This document shows positions 22,672 through 31,882 of a stretch of 60,730 bases of DNA, piece after piece. A program made the position numbers and the translations under genes. Source of the DNA: Clostridiales bacterium (GTDB lineage: Bacteria > Bacillota > Clostridia > Oscillospirales > Oscillospiraceae); assembly GCA_019420945.1 (NCBI GenBank), contig JAHZGF010000069.1, positions 1 through 60,730 of the forward strand. Direction: 5' to 3'. The notes beneath the pieces were generated by a model. The model saw nothing but the letters and a program-made list of their open reading frames with translations. It searched no databases and was not told where the DNA came from. Numbering within the stretch: position 1 is the stretch's first letter; each line of letters opens with the position of its first letter.

Positions 22672-24723
22672 ATGAGTAAGAGACAAAACAAAAAGCTGCT
22701 GACCCCAGAGATTCTGAAACAGGCCCTCATCGGATCAGTCAAAAAGCTGGATCCCCGATATATGATCAAGAATCCGGTCATGTTCGTGGTGGAAATTGGC
22801 TTTATTGTTACGCTGCTGTTGACCATTGTGCCGGGGCTGTTTGGCGAGGGCGATACCGGTCTGCGTACTTACAATTTGATTGTTTCCATCATCCTGTTGG
22901 TGACGGTGCTGTTTGCCAACTTTGCAGAGTCTGTGGCAGAGGGCCGGGGCAAGGCTCAAGCCGCCAGCCTGAAGAAGACCCAGAAGGACACCGAAGCCCA
23001 TTTGCTGGATCAGGACGGTAACGAAACCATTGTTCCTTCCAGCCAGCTGAAAAAGGGCGATGTTGTTATGGTAGTGGCCGGTGAGGTGATTCCCGGCGAC
23101 GGCGAGGTGATTGAGGGCATTGCGTCAGTGGATGAATCGGCCATCACCGGCGAGTCCGCGCCCGTAGTCCGTGAGAGCGGCGGCGACTTCTGCTCCGTTA
23201 CCGGTGGTACTACCGTGGTGTCTGACTGGCTGAAAATCCGCATCACCTCGGATCCCGGCAACAGCTTTCTGGATCGGATGATCGCTCTGGTGGAAGGTGC
23301 CTCTCGGAAAAAAACGCCCAACGAAATTGCATTGAGTACGCTCCTGGTTTCCCTGACCATCATTTTCCTGATTGTCATTGTCACCCTGTATCCCATCGGC
23401 ATGTATTGTGGAGTTCAGCTGCCGCTGTCCACCCTGATTGCCCTGATGGTTTGTCTGATCCCCACCACCATCGGCGGTCTGCTCTCCGCCATCGGCATTG
23501 CCGGCATGGACCGTGTGACCCGCTTCAATGTGATCGCTATGTCCGGTAAGGCGGTGGAGGCCTGCGGCGATGTTGACACCATGATTCTGGATAAGACCGG
23601 TACCATTACCTTTGGCAACCGTCTGGCCGCTGATTTCTTCCCCGTGGAGGGCGCAGACCGCAGTGACCTGATTCGCTGTGCAGCTCTGACCAGCCTTCAT
23701 GATGAGACTCCTGAGGGCAAATCCACGCTGGAACTGGCACGCCGTCTGGGGGACAACAGCGAGGAGATTCCTGGCTCTTCCTTTATGGAATTTACAGCCC
23801 AGACCCGCATGAGCGGCGTGGATCTCCCGGATGGCACCAAGGTTCGCAAAGGTGCTTCAGACGCGATTGAGCAGTATGTCACATCTCAGGGGGGAAAGGT
23901 TCCCGCCGATCTGCATGCCCATGTAGAAAAGGTTTCCTCCCTGGGGGGGACCCCTCTGGTTGTATGCCAAAACAATCAAGTGCTTGGAGTTATTTATCTG
24001 AAAGACACCGTAAAGCCCGGCATGGCAGAGCGCTTTGAGCGTCTGCGGGCCATCGGCATCAAGACCATCATGTGTACCGGCGATAATCCCTTGACCGCAG
24101 CCACCATCGCCAAGGAGGCTGGTGTGGACGGTTTTATTGCCGAGTGTAAGCCAGAGGACAAGATCAGCGTCATCAAAAAGGAGCAGGGGGAGGGAAAGAT
24201 CGTGGCCATGACCGGTGACGGTACCAACGACGCTCCCGCCCTTGCCCAGGCGAATGTGGGCCTTGCCATGAACTCCGGCACCACTGCGGCCAAGGAAGCC
24301 GCCAATATGGTGGATCTGGATTCCGACCCCACCAAGATCCTGGAAGTGGTGGAGATCGGCAAGCAGCTGCTTATCACCCGCGGCTCTCTTACCACCTTCT
24401 CCATTGCAAACGATATTGCAAAGTATTTTGCCATCATTCCCGCTATGTTTATGGCGGCCATCCCTCAGCTGGGTGTTTTGAATATCATGCACTTGAGCAC
24501 TCAGAACAGCGCAATCCTGTCTGCATTGATCTTTAATGCCATCATCATTCCCTGCCTGATTCCGCTGGCGATGAAGGGCGTCAAGTACCGCCCCATGTCT
24601 TCCGGAAAAATGTTGGCCCGGAATATGATGATCTATGGTCTGGGCGGAGTGGTCACGCCCTTCATCGGAATCAAACTCATTGACATGGTGATTGCTCCTG
24701 TACTGACAGCAATGGGCATCTGA
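22672..24723 (+). CDS. kdpB: Potassium-transporting P-type ATPase, catalytic subunit
   Basis: 683 residues. The phosphorylation motif DKTGTIT has its aspartate at residue 307, the same number as in E. coli KdpB. Also present: the actuator TGES (AITGESAPV), the nucleotide domain and the hinge MTGDGTNDAPAL. It hydrolyses ATP to drive K+ uptake with KdpA. It starts 16 bases after kdpA behind AAGGAGG, and kdpC follows after 14 bases. Nothing is unusual in length or motifs. Confidence 0.97.
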   Translation: MSKRQNKKLLTPEILKQALIGSVKKLDPRYMIKNPVMFVVEIGFIVTLLLTIVPGLFGEGDTGLRTYNLIVSIILLVTVLFANFAESVAEGRGKAQAASLKKTQKDTEAHLLDQDGNETIVPSSQLKKGDVVMVVAGEVIPGDGEVIEGIASVDESAITGESAPVVRESGGDFCSVTGGTTVVSDWLKIRITSDPGNSFLDRMIALVEGASRKKTPNEIALSTLLVSLTIIFLIVIVTLYPIGMYCGVQLPLSTLIALMVCLIPTTIGGLLSAIGIAGMDRVTRFNVIAMSGKAVEACGDVDTMILDKTGTITFGNRLAADFFPVEGADRSDLIRCAALTSLHDETPEGKSTLELARRLGDNSEEIPGSSFMEFTAQTRMSGVDLPDGTKVRKGASDAIEQYVTSQGGKVPADLHAHVEKVSSLGGTPLVVCQNNQVLGVIYLKDTVKPGMAERFERLRAIGIKTIMCTGDNPLTAATIAKEAGVDGFIAECKPEDKISVIKKEQGEGKIVAMTGDGTNDAPALAQANVGLAMNSGTTAAKEAANMVDLDSDPTKILEVVEIGKQLLITRGSLTTFSIANDIAKYFAIIPAMFMAAIPQLGVLNIMHLSTQNSAILSALIFNAIIIPCLIPLAMKGVKYRPMSSGKMLARNMMIYGLGGVVTPFIGIKLIDMVIAPVLTAMGI

Positions 24724-24737
24724 GGAGGTCCCTTACT

Positions 24738-25412
24738 ATGAATGAAACAACAAACAAGAACACACGATTTCACGGCCTGCGTCAGTCTTTGGTGGTAACA
24801 TTGATATTGTTGCTGCTCTGTGGTTTTGTATTTCCTGTATTGCTCAGCGGTATTTCCGCAGTGATTTTCCCCAGCCAAGCCAATGGCAGCCTGGTCTATG
24901 CAGATGGCCAGGCTGTGGGGGCAGCGAATGTAGGACAGGATTTCACTGAGCCCTATTTCATGAAGGGGCGTCCTTCAGCCTACAACTACAACACCTATTA
25001 TGAAGATGAACAGGGCAACCAATACTACAACGATGGCAGTGAGTTTGCCGGGCTCAGTTCCGGCTCCAACAATTATGCGCCCTCCAATCCTGCTCTGACA
25101 GAGCGGGTGGAGGCTGATATCGAGGCATTTCTGGAGGCAAATCCGGATGTGAAGCGGGAGGATATTCCTGCCGATCTGATGACTGCTTCTGGCTCTGGAT
25201 TGGATCCGCATATTACACCCGAGTCTGCCCGCATCCAGATTCCTGCTTTGGCGGCCTCTTCTGGCCTGAGTGAGGAGCAATTGGAGCAGATCGTGGAGGA
25301 TAACACAGAAGGTAAGTTGTTGGGTATCTTCGGTGAAGAAACCGTCAATGTTCTCGGCGTAAACCTGGACATCGCCAAGGCAATGGGCCTTGTGGGGGAA
25401 GCGTCTAAGTAA
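24738..25412 (+). CDS. kdpC: Potassium-transporting ATPase, KdpC subunit
   Basis: 224 residues: one N-terminal membrane helix (LVVTLILLLLCGFVFPVLLS) and an extracytoplasmic domain with VGQDFTEPYFMKGRPS and GSGLDPHITPESA, both conserved in KdpC. KdpC caps KdpA and increases ATP affinity. The insert around YNYNTYYEDEQGNQYYNDGS is typical of clostridial KdpC. The end of the operon is marked by a strong terminator at 25485. Confidence 0.95.
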   Translation: MNETTNKNTRFHGLRQSLVVTLILLLLCGFVFPVLLSGISAVIFPSQANGSLVYADGQAVGAANVGQDFTEPYFMKGRPSAYNYNTYYEDEQGNQYYNDGSEFAGLSSGSNNYAPSNPALTERVEADIEAFLEANPDVKREDIPADLMTASGSGLDPHITPESARIQIPALAASSGLSEEQLEQIVEDNTEGKLLGIFGEETVNVLGVNLDIAKAMGLVGEASK

Positions 25413-25484
25413 GTGTCATTCCCGCTGGTTTTCGATAATGGAGGCACACACTGGAATCATTCATTTTACCTTCTTATTCAAGTC

Positions 25485-25533
25485 AAAAGGTCACCGGCCT
25501 GCCTGGGCATTTCAGGCGGGCCGGTGACCTTTT
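25485..25533 (+). terminator. Terminator after kdpC
   Basis: A 21-bp stem starting AAAAGGTCACCGGCC, one mismatch, with a 7-base loop and ending CCTTTTAT. Usable from both strands. Confidence 0.88.
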
Positions 25534-25617
25534 ATCTGTTCTTAATTCCATAGGTGCAATCTTTTCCCCGGTTTTAGTTTCTGTGCGCTATCATACTGCC
25601 ATAAGGAGGAGACAGAT

Positions 25618-25812
25618 ATGTTTGCGTTCATAAAGCGCGTCTCTCGTTTTGAAAACCGCATTGACGCCTCAATGGAAAAGTTTATTTTTCATCACAAGAT
25701 TTTGGGGCTTTTCATGATCTTTATTGGAATGCCTCTTGTCACATTGGCAGCAGTTTTTGTATGTACAACAATCATTGCTTTGCCAATCGCTTTCTTGTTT
25801 GGCTGGATATAA
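25618..25812 (+). CDS. 64-residue membrane protein in the potassium island
   Basis: A basic N-terminus (FIKRVSRFENRIDASMEKFIF) then two hydrophobic helices (about residues 28-45 and 46-63). AAGGAGG lies just upstream. CTTTTAT/CTTAATT, 11 bases apart at 25530-25547, resemble the repeats before kdpD and trkH. Its position between kdpC and trkH suggests a K+ transport accessory role; the family is not recognised. Confidence 0.65.
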   Translation: MFAFIKRVSRFENRIDASMEKFIFHHKILGLFMIFIGMPLVTLAAVFVCTTIIALPIAFLFGWI

Positions 25813-25847
25813 GCCGGGTTTGCGTTTCAAGAAGGAATGACTTGCGT

Positions 25848-25911
25848 CTTAATACCGTCTTAATATGCGCCTTAATACATTAACACCTCCTTTAGACCAG
25901 ATATGGATAAT
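25848..25911 (+). promoter_or_regulatory. Triple CTTAATA repeat and promoter of the trk operon
   Basis: CTTAATA at 25848, 25859 and 25871 (spacing 11 and 12) followed by a -10-like GATAAT (25906-25911). This is the clearest example of the repeat shared by the potassium-island promoters and is a probable KdpE binding site. Confidence 0.65.
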
Positions 25912-25955
25912 GGGGTATAAAGAAATTATAAAGGTGTATTAAGAGGTAGAGGCTA

Positions 25956-27290
25956 ATGTGGCAGCTTTTGCACAAGAACAATAAGTCCCCTTTCCGGGTT
26001 ATCATATTGAGATTTCTTCTGGTCATTTTAATGGGAAGTTTCCTTCTCATGCTTCCGGTATCAACGCAAGAGGGAATCAGTACCCCATTTTTGGATGCCC
26101 TGTTTACTTCCACGTCTGCAGTCTGCGTAACAGGATTGGTGATCCATGATACCGCTGTTTACTGGTCAAGTTTTGGCCAGTTCGTCATCATTTTGCTGAT
26201 ACAAATAGGAGGGCTTGGGGTTGTCACGGTAGCAGGCTCCTTTGCCATCCTCTCAGGGCGGAAGATCGGGCTAATGCAGCGAAGTACCATGCAAGAAGCA
26301 ATTGCAGCCCCCAATGTGGGAGGAATTGTTCGGCGGACCGAGTTCATCTTAAAGACCGCGCTGGCAGTGGAATTGCTGGGGGCAATGCTTCTTTTTCCTG
26401 TGTTTTACCAAGAGTTTGGACTTATTAAGGGTGCTTGGTATGCGTTATTCCACTCCATATCCGCTTTTTGTAATGCGGGTTTTGATCTGATGGGGATAAA
26501 AACCCCATTTTCTTCTTTAACTGATTATGCATGTCAGCCTGTTGTTTCTATCGTGATTGCGCTTTTGATTGTGGTGGGCGGAATTGGGTTCCTGACCTGG
26601 GAGGATATTCGCACAAATCGGCTGAATCTCCATAAGTACCGGATGCAGAGCAAAGTAATTCTGACAGTGACCGGTATCTTGATCCTGCTTCCAACAATCT
26701 ATTTTTTCTTTTTTGAGTTTACTGATGCGCCGCTCGGAGAGAGAATCCTTTTATCTGTTTTTCAGGCCATCACGCCCCGAACCGCCGGGTTCAATACAGC
26801 GGATCTCACGGCCATGAGCGAAACCGGACAGTCCATGATTACGATTCTGATGCTGATCGGCGGCTCTCCGGGATCTACCGCCGGCGGTATGAAAACCACC
26901 ACGTTGGCAGTCTTATTGGCGAATGCTTTTGCGGTGTTCCGCCGGAGAGAGAATCCGCACTTTTTCAATCGGCGCGTGCCAAATGAAATGGTGACGCAGG
27001 CAGCCACGATTATGATGATGTATCTGGTCCTGTTTTTAACCGGCGGCCTGGTCATCAGCAGGTTGGAGAACCTGCCGGTTCTGACCTGCCTTTTTGAGAC
27101 AGCTTCCGCCATCGGAACAGTAGGCCTTTCACTGGGCATCACGCCGCAGCTGGGGTGGATCTCACATCTCATTCTAATTGTGCTGATGTTTTTTGGCCGG
27201 GTTGGGGGACTTACTTTGATATTTGCAGCCCTTTCCAATACACAGGGCAACAATGCCCGACTCCCTCAGGAGCGAATTACAGTAGGGTAA
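25956..27290 (+). CDS. TrkH/KtrB-type K+ uptake channel subunit
   Basis: 444 residues with about ten membrane segments. The four pore loops of the SKT family are visible: TSTSAVCVTGL, HSISAFCNAGFDL, QAITPRTAGFNTAD and ETASAIGTVGLSLG, together with the gating region GGSPGSTAGGMKTTT. It forms the K+ (or Na+-coupled) pathway and works with the regulatory NAD/ATP-binding protein encoded 17 bases downstream. Length is closer to KtrB than to long TrkH. Confidence 0.92.
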   Translation: MWQLLHKNNKSPFRVIILRFLLVILMGSFLLMLPVSTQEGISTPFLDALFTSTSAVCVTGLVIHDTAVYWSSFGQFVIILLIQIGGLGVVTVAGSFAILSGRKIGLMQRSTMQEAIAAPNVGGIVRRTEFILKTALAVELLGAMLLFPVFYQEFGLIKGAWYALFHSISAFCNAGFDLMGIKTPFSSLTDYACQPVVSIVIALLIVVGGIGFLTWEDIRTNRLNLHKYRMQSKVILTVTGILILLPTIYFFFFEFTDAPLGERILLSVFQAITPRTAGFNTADLTAMSETGQSMITILMLIGGSPGSTAGGMKTTTLAVLLANAFAVFRRRENPHFFNRRVPNEMVTQAATIMMMYLVLFLTGGLVISRLENLPVLTCLFETASAIGTVGLSLGITPQLGWISHLILIVLMFFGRVGGLTLIFAALSNTQGNNARLPQERITVG

Positions 27291-27307
27291 AGAAATACGG
27301 AGGATTT

Positions 27308-27958
27308 ATGAAAAACATTTTGTTGATTGGCTTAGGCCGTTTTGGACGCCATATTGCGATGAAGCTAAACGAACTGAATCATCAGGTCATGGCGATAGAT
27401 AAAGATGAAGAACGAGTCAATGCAGTTCTTCCCTTTGTGACCAATGCCCAGATCGGGGATAGCACCAGTGAAGAGTTCCTTTCTGCGATTGGTGTGCGAA
27501 ATTTTGATGTGTGTATTGTTGCGATTGGAGATGATTTTCAAAGTTCTTTAGAAACTGCATCCCTGTTAAAGGAATTAGGAGGGAAAAAAGTGGTGGCAAG
27601 AGCTACGCGGGATGTACAGGCAAAGTTTTTGCTCCGCAACGGTGCCGACGAAGTTGTATATCCGGAAAAACAGATGGCAATTTGGACTGCGATCCGTTAT
27701 AGCTCCGATCACATTTACGACTATATTGCTCTGGGTGATGACCATGCAATCTTTGAAATTGAAGTTCCCGATAACTGGGTTGGAAAGACAATCGGGCAAT
27801 TGGACGTGCGGAAACGCTACCATGTCAACATCATGGCAATTAAGCAGAGCGGCAAATTTGCAATGACGGTCATCACCCCGGATACTTGCTTGCCGGAAAA
27901 CAGCACGATTCTGGTTCTGGGCACACAGCGTGATATCCAGAAATGCTTCCATATTTAA
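27308..27958 (+). CDS. TrkA/KtrA-type regulatory subunit (RCK domains)
   Basis: 216 residues: the Rossmann RCK_N domain begins MKNILLIGLGRFGRHIAMKL with the GxGxxG nucleotide motif, an acidic residue at the end of strand 2 (MAIDKDEE), and a C-terminal RCK_C domain from about 140 (AIFEIEVPDNWVGKTIGQLD). It gates the neighbouring channel in response to ATP/ADP or NADH, and RCK_C domains of this kind often bind c-di-AMP. The ATG at 27308 was preferred over the longer open frame because it gives the family N-terminus and follows GGAGGATTT. Confidence 0.92.
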   Translation: MKNILLIGLGRFGRHIAMKLNELNHQVMAIDKDEERVNAVLPFVTNAQIGDSTSEEFLSAIGVRNFDVCIVAIGDDFQSSLETASLLKELGGKKVVARATRDVQAKFLLRNGADEVVYPEKQMAIWTAIRYSSDHIYDYIALGDDHAIFEIEVPDNWVGKTIGQLDVRKRYHVNIMAIKQSGKFAMTVITPDTCLPENSTILVLGTQRDIQKCFHI

Positions 27959-27995
27959 GTACAGTACCCTTACGACGCAAGAAGGAGGGATAGCA

Positions 27996-28499
27996 ATGGC
28001 AGTGAAAGACCTTGTTTTACTGGGTGGTTTTATTGCAATTGCAATATTTGGATATTACATAATGGCAAAATTGGATCATTCCTTAGATAAGATTCGGGAG
28101 GAGAAGGAGGAGCAGAAGCCAACGGCCTGTTTGAATGTTGCTACCTCATGTTTTACCGCCATACCGGCAGTTTCGAGTATTCTGAAAGATATCCATCATT
28201 CGCAGCCTGATGTATATTGCCATCTGTCTGTTGGTCATGAACAGGAAGTGATAACATCCTTGGACAGCGGAAATGCAGATGTGGCAATTATATCCGCGGA
28301 TTCCGATGTAGAGAGTGAAACACTGACCCAGGGGAAATGTATTACGCTAACGCCCCAGCCCTTTACCATAGCGGATGGAATTGTTGAAGTGAAAGCGGTT
28401 GAACATAAGCCGCAGCATCAGAAGGTCCTGTGGAAACGCAGCGATAACCGATCTTTGGTATTAAATTTCATACATTACCTCTGCGGGCAGAGGTCGTAG
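27996..28499 (+). CDS. Membrane-tethered protein with a periplasmic-binding-like half domain
   Basis: 167 residues. One N-terminal helix (DLVLLGGFIAIAIFGYYIM), a charged linker (DKIREEKEEQK), then about 120 residues with the pattern of a type-2 periplasmic-binding or LysR effector lobe: LNVATSCFTAIPAVSSIL, HLSVGHEQEVITSLDSGNAD, VAIISADSD. No helix-turn-helix or kinase is attached. AAGGAGG lies upstream of the ATG. It sits between the Trk genes and the complete kdpD in one transcription unit. It could be an accessory sensor for K+ uptake or for KdpD; I do not know a characterised homologue. Confidence 0.55.
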   Translation: MAVKDLVLLGGFIAIAIFGYYIMAKLDHSLDKIREEKEEQKPTACLNVATSCFTAIPAVSSILKDIHHSQPDVYCHLSVGHEQEVITSLDSGNADVAIISADSDVESETLTQGKCITLTPQPFTIADGIVEVKAVEHKPQHQKVLWKRSDNRSLVLNFIHYLCGQRS

Positions 28500-28539
28500 A
28501 ATTATGCTATAATACATTTGCTTGAAAGGAGGGATTGTA

Positions 28540-31185
28540 GTGAATACAGTCACGCTGCCTAAGCAACATACGGGAAAGAAACAAGGAAAGCTCACCATTT
28601 TTGCCAGCTATTTTTCCGGTACCGGCAAAAGCTATTCTATGTTGGAGAATGCCGAACAGGCAAGACAAGCGGGGCGGGATGTAGTCATTGGCTTTCTTTC
28701 CTGTGAGCAGTGGCCTCAAACGAAATTGTTGGCTGAAAAGTTTGAGGCATTGCCTTGTAAAACGGTAATCCGGGACGGGCGAACCGAGTATGAAATGGAT
28801 TTGGATGCCTGTCTAAAAAGGGCGCCAGAACTGATTTTGGTTGATGATTTATCGCACCTGAATATGGATGATTCCCGCCATATGAAGCGCCATCAGGATA
28901 TAGAGGAATTACTGAAAGCAGGTGTGGATGTTTATACAACGCTGAACGTTCAGCACATTGAGAGTATTCAAGATACGGTTTTCTCCATACTGGGATCTTC
29001 TGCTGCAGAGCGTATTCCAGACCGTGTGTTTGATCAGGCGGCCCAGGTGGAGTTTGTTGATATAGAACCGGAAAGACTGCAGCGGCGTCTGCTTCAGCAG
29101 AAGAAGGGAGCGTTGCTTTCCAACTGCACATTGTCACAATTAAGCGCACTGCGGGAAATCAGTTTGCGCCGTTGTGCAGATAGAGCAGCTTTATATACCC
29201 AAGGTTCCCAGCATAGGATGGAATACCGCACTCGTGAGCACATCTTGGTGTGCCTTTCTGCGGCTCCTTCCAATGAGAAAATCATACGGACAGCGGCACG
29301 GATGGCAAGTGCTTTCCGTTGCGGATTTACTGCGCTATTTGTAGAAACAAAAGAGTTTCAGTGGATGTCCCAGACGGATAAAAAACGCCTCCAGACCAAT
29401 ACCCGTCTGGCGGAGCAATTGGGGGCGTCCATTGAAACAGTTTATGGCGATGATGTTGCGTATCAGATTGCCGAATTTTCACGCCTGTCAGGGGTCACAA
29501 AAATTGTGCTTGGCCGCAGCGTGATACCTCATCGCATGTTGTTCCGAAAGCCATCTTTAACCGAGCGGCTCATTGAGCTTACACCGGAACTTGACATTCA
29601 CATCATTCCAGATAATGGATTGAATGGTCGGTTTGCTGCGAAACATCGAGAAATCATGCGTTTGCCGACCTTGTCCATTCTAGATTTGTTAAAAAGCGCG
29701 CTGCTCCTGGTCCTCACCACGCTGGTAGGATTTTTGTTTTACCATTTTGGCCTGACGGAGGCCAATATTATTACGCTTTACCTCTTAGGCGTGATGCTGG
29801 TTTCCGTATTTACAAAGAGTTCTGTCTGCAGTCTGATCAGTTCCATCGTCAGTGTGTTTGCATTCAATTTCTTTTTTACGGAACCCAGGTTTTCCCTGCA
29901 CGCCTATGACAGCGAATACCCGGTCACATTTCTGATTATGTTCCTGGCCTCTCTGCTCACAGGTTCGTTGGCATCTAAACTGAAGTCCCATGCCAAACGC
30001 TCTGCTCAGGTCGCATGGCGCACAAAGCTGCTTTTTGAAACCAACCAGGATCTGCAGAAGGCCCGAACGCTGGAAGAAATTATTTCAGTAACCGCAAAGC
30101 AGCTGTTAAAAATCTTTCAACGTGACATCATTGCCTACCGCATTGAGGAAGAAAAACCTGTGATGCCGGAAATCTTTCTGGCGGACAGTACGGCTTCCCC
30201 GGAGCGCTATACCACGGAAAAGGAGCGGGAGGTAGCGCAGTGGGTGATCACCAACAATAAACGGGCCGGTGCAGGAACGGAAAACTTCTCGGATTCCTGC
30301 TGTACCTATTTGGCGGTACGGACGGGCAACCAAATTTATGGGGTCGTGGGCATTGCCGCATCGGATAAGCCTCTGGATTCCTTTGAAACCAGTATTCTTC
30401 TTTCTGTGTTGGGAGAATCTGCACTTGCCCTGGAAAGCCAAAAGAATGCAGAGGAAAAAGAAGCGGCTGCGGTTCTGGCCAAAAATGAACAGCTCCGCGC
30501 CAATTTGCTTCGGTCCATCTCCCATGATTTGCGTACCCCGCTCACTTCTATTTCAGGAAACGCCAGCAACCTGCTCTCCAATGGAGATTTGTTTGACGCA
30601 AAGACCAAGGAACAGATGTATACCGATATTTATGATGATTCCATGTGGCTCATAAATCTGGTGGAAAATCTGTTGTCTGTCAGTCGGTTGGAAGAAGGAC
30701 GGATGAATCTGCGTGTGTCTACGGAGCTGATGGATGAGGTGGTTGCGGAGGCCCTGCGTCATATTAACCGGAAGAGCGCGGAATATCACCTGAAGGTGCA
30801 GAACAGCGAGGAATATCTGCTGGCCCAGATTGACGCAAAGCTCATTGTTCAGGTTATCATCAACATTGTCGATAATGCCATCAAGTACACACCGCCGGGA
30901 TCCGAAATCGACATTGGGTGGAAACAAAAAGGAAGCTTCATCTATATTTCCATTGCAGATAACGGCCCGGGAATCTCGGATAAAGACAAACCGAACATTT
31001 TTGATATGTTTTACAGTGCGTCCAATCAAATTGTGGACAGCCGCCGCAGTATGGGTCTGGGCTTGGCTTTGTGCAAATCCATTGTGAATGCCCATGGCGG
31101 AGAAATTATGGTCACGGATCATTTGCCTCATGGATCCATCTTTACATTTTCTGTACCAGCCGGGGAGGTAGAATTGCATGAATAA
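28540..31185 (+). CDS. kdpD: KdpD, complete K+ sensor histidine kinase
   Basis: 881 residues. N-terminal KdpD domain with a variant Walker A (SYFSGTGKSYSML, where the first copy has GYAAGVGKTY), USP-like domain, DUF4118 with four membrane helices, GAF-like region, then the kinase: H-box SISHDLRTPLTS (His about 662), N-box IVDNAIKYTPPG, DNGPGIS and GLGLALCKSIV. It senses K+ limitation and phosphorylates KdpE. The GTG at 28540 is the likely start because AAAGGAGGG lies 7 bases upstream; the frame open to 28522 covers that site. It overlaps kdpE by 8 bases. It is separated from kdpFABC by the trk genes, and the copy next to kdpFABC has lost its kinase. Confidence 0.93.
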   Translation: MNTVTLPKQHTGKKQGKLTIFASYFSGTGKSYSMLENAEQARQAGRDVVIGFLSCEQWPQTKLLAEKFEALPCKTVIRDGRTEYEMDLDACLKRAPELILVDDLSHLNMDDSRHMKRHQDIEELLKAGVDVYTTLNVQHIESIQDTVFSILGSSAAERIPDRVFDQAAQVEFVDIEPERLQRRLLQQKKGALLSNCTLSQLSALREISLRRCADRAALYTQGSQHRMEYRTREHILVCLSAAPSNEKIIRTAARMASAFRCGFTALFVETKEFQWMSQTDKKRLQTNTRLAEQLGASIETVYGDDVAYQIAEFSRLSGVTKIVLGRSVIPHRMLFRKPSLTERLIELTPELDIHIIPDNGLNGRFAAKHREIMRLPTLSILDLLKSALLLVLTTLVGFLFYHFGLTEANIITLYLLGVMLVSVFTKSSVCSLISSIVSVFAFNFFFTEPRFSLHAYDSEYPVTFLIMFLASLLTGSLASKLKSHAKRSAQVAWRTKLLFETNQDLQKARTLEEIISVTAKQLLKIFQRDIIAYRIEEEKPVMPEIFLADSTASPERYTTEKEREVAQWVITNNKRAGAGTENFSDSCCTYLAVRTGNQIYGVVGIAASDKPLDSFETSILLSVLGESALALESQKNAEEKEAAAVLAKNEQLRANLLRSISHDLRTPLTSISGNASNLLSNGDLFDAKTKEQMYTDIYDDSMWLINLVENLLSVSRLEEGRMNLRVSTELMDEVVAEALRHINRKSAEYHLKVQNSEEYLLAQIDAKLIVQVIINIVDNAIKYTPPGSEIDIGWKQKGSFIYISIADNGPGISDKDKPNIFDMFYSASNQIVDSRRSMGLGLALCKSIVNAHGGEIMVTDHLPHGSIFTFSVPAGEVELHE

Positions 31186-31882
31186 ACCTTTGATCTTAGT
31201 AGTTGAGGATGATACACCCGTTCGCAACTTAATTACTACAACATTAAAGGCCCATGATTATCGCTTTTTAACTGCGGCAAACGGAGAATCCGCTATTCTG
31301 GAGGCTTCCTCCCACAATCCAGAAATTATTCTGTTGGATCTGGGGCTGCCAGATATGGATGGCGTGGAAGTGATTCATAAAGTTCGTTCCTGGTCCAATA
31401 TGCCCATTATTGTAATCAGTGCCCGGAGTGAGGATACGGATAAAATCGACGCCCTGGATGCTGGTGCGGATGATTATTTGACCAAGCCATTTTCGGTGGA
31501 AGAACTGCTTGCAAGGCTGCGAGTGACACAGCGGCGCCTATCTGCACTGCAGATTGGTTCTATGAATACAGATGCGGTTTTTACAAATGGCAAGTTAAAA
31601 GTGGATTACGCTGCCGGCTGTGCTTTCTTGGATGGCCAGGAACTTCACTTGACCCCCAGTGAATACAAGCTGCTGTGCCTGCTTTGTAAAAATGTGGGCA
31701 AGGTACTGACCCACACGTTCATCACCCAGCAGATCTGGGGAAGAAGCTGGGAAAACGATGTTGCCTCACTTCGCGTATTTATGGCTACTTTACGTAAGAA
31801 ATTGGAAAAGGAGCCTGGTTCTCCCCAATATATCCAAACCCATATTGGAGTTGGGTATCGCATGATGCGAGTGGAGCCATAA
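31178..31882 (+). CDS. kdpE: KdpE, OmpR-family response regulator
   Basis: 234 residues. The receiver has the acidic pair in VVEDDTP, phospho-acceptor Asp54 (LLDLGLPDMDG), Ser/Thr switch (VISARSE) and Lys in DDYLTKPFS. The C-terminal winged helix includes LTPSEYKLLCLL and VASLRVFMATLRKKLE. It should activate kdpFABC, and in this window probably the trk operon too, through the CTTAAT repeats. It overlaps the end of kdpD by 8 bases. Confidence 0.95.
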   Translation: MNKPLILVVEDDTPVRNLITTTLKAHDYRFLTAANGESAILEASSHNPEIILLDLGLPDMDGVEVIHKVRSWSNMPIIVISARSEDTDKIDALDAGADDYLTKPFSVEELLARLRVTQRRLSALQIGSMNTDAVFTNGKLKVDYAAGCAFLDGQELHLTPSEYKLLCLLCKNVGKVLTHTFITQQIWGRSWENDVASLRVFMATLRKKLEKEPGSPQYIQTHIGVGYRMMRVEP

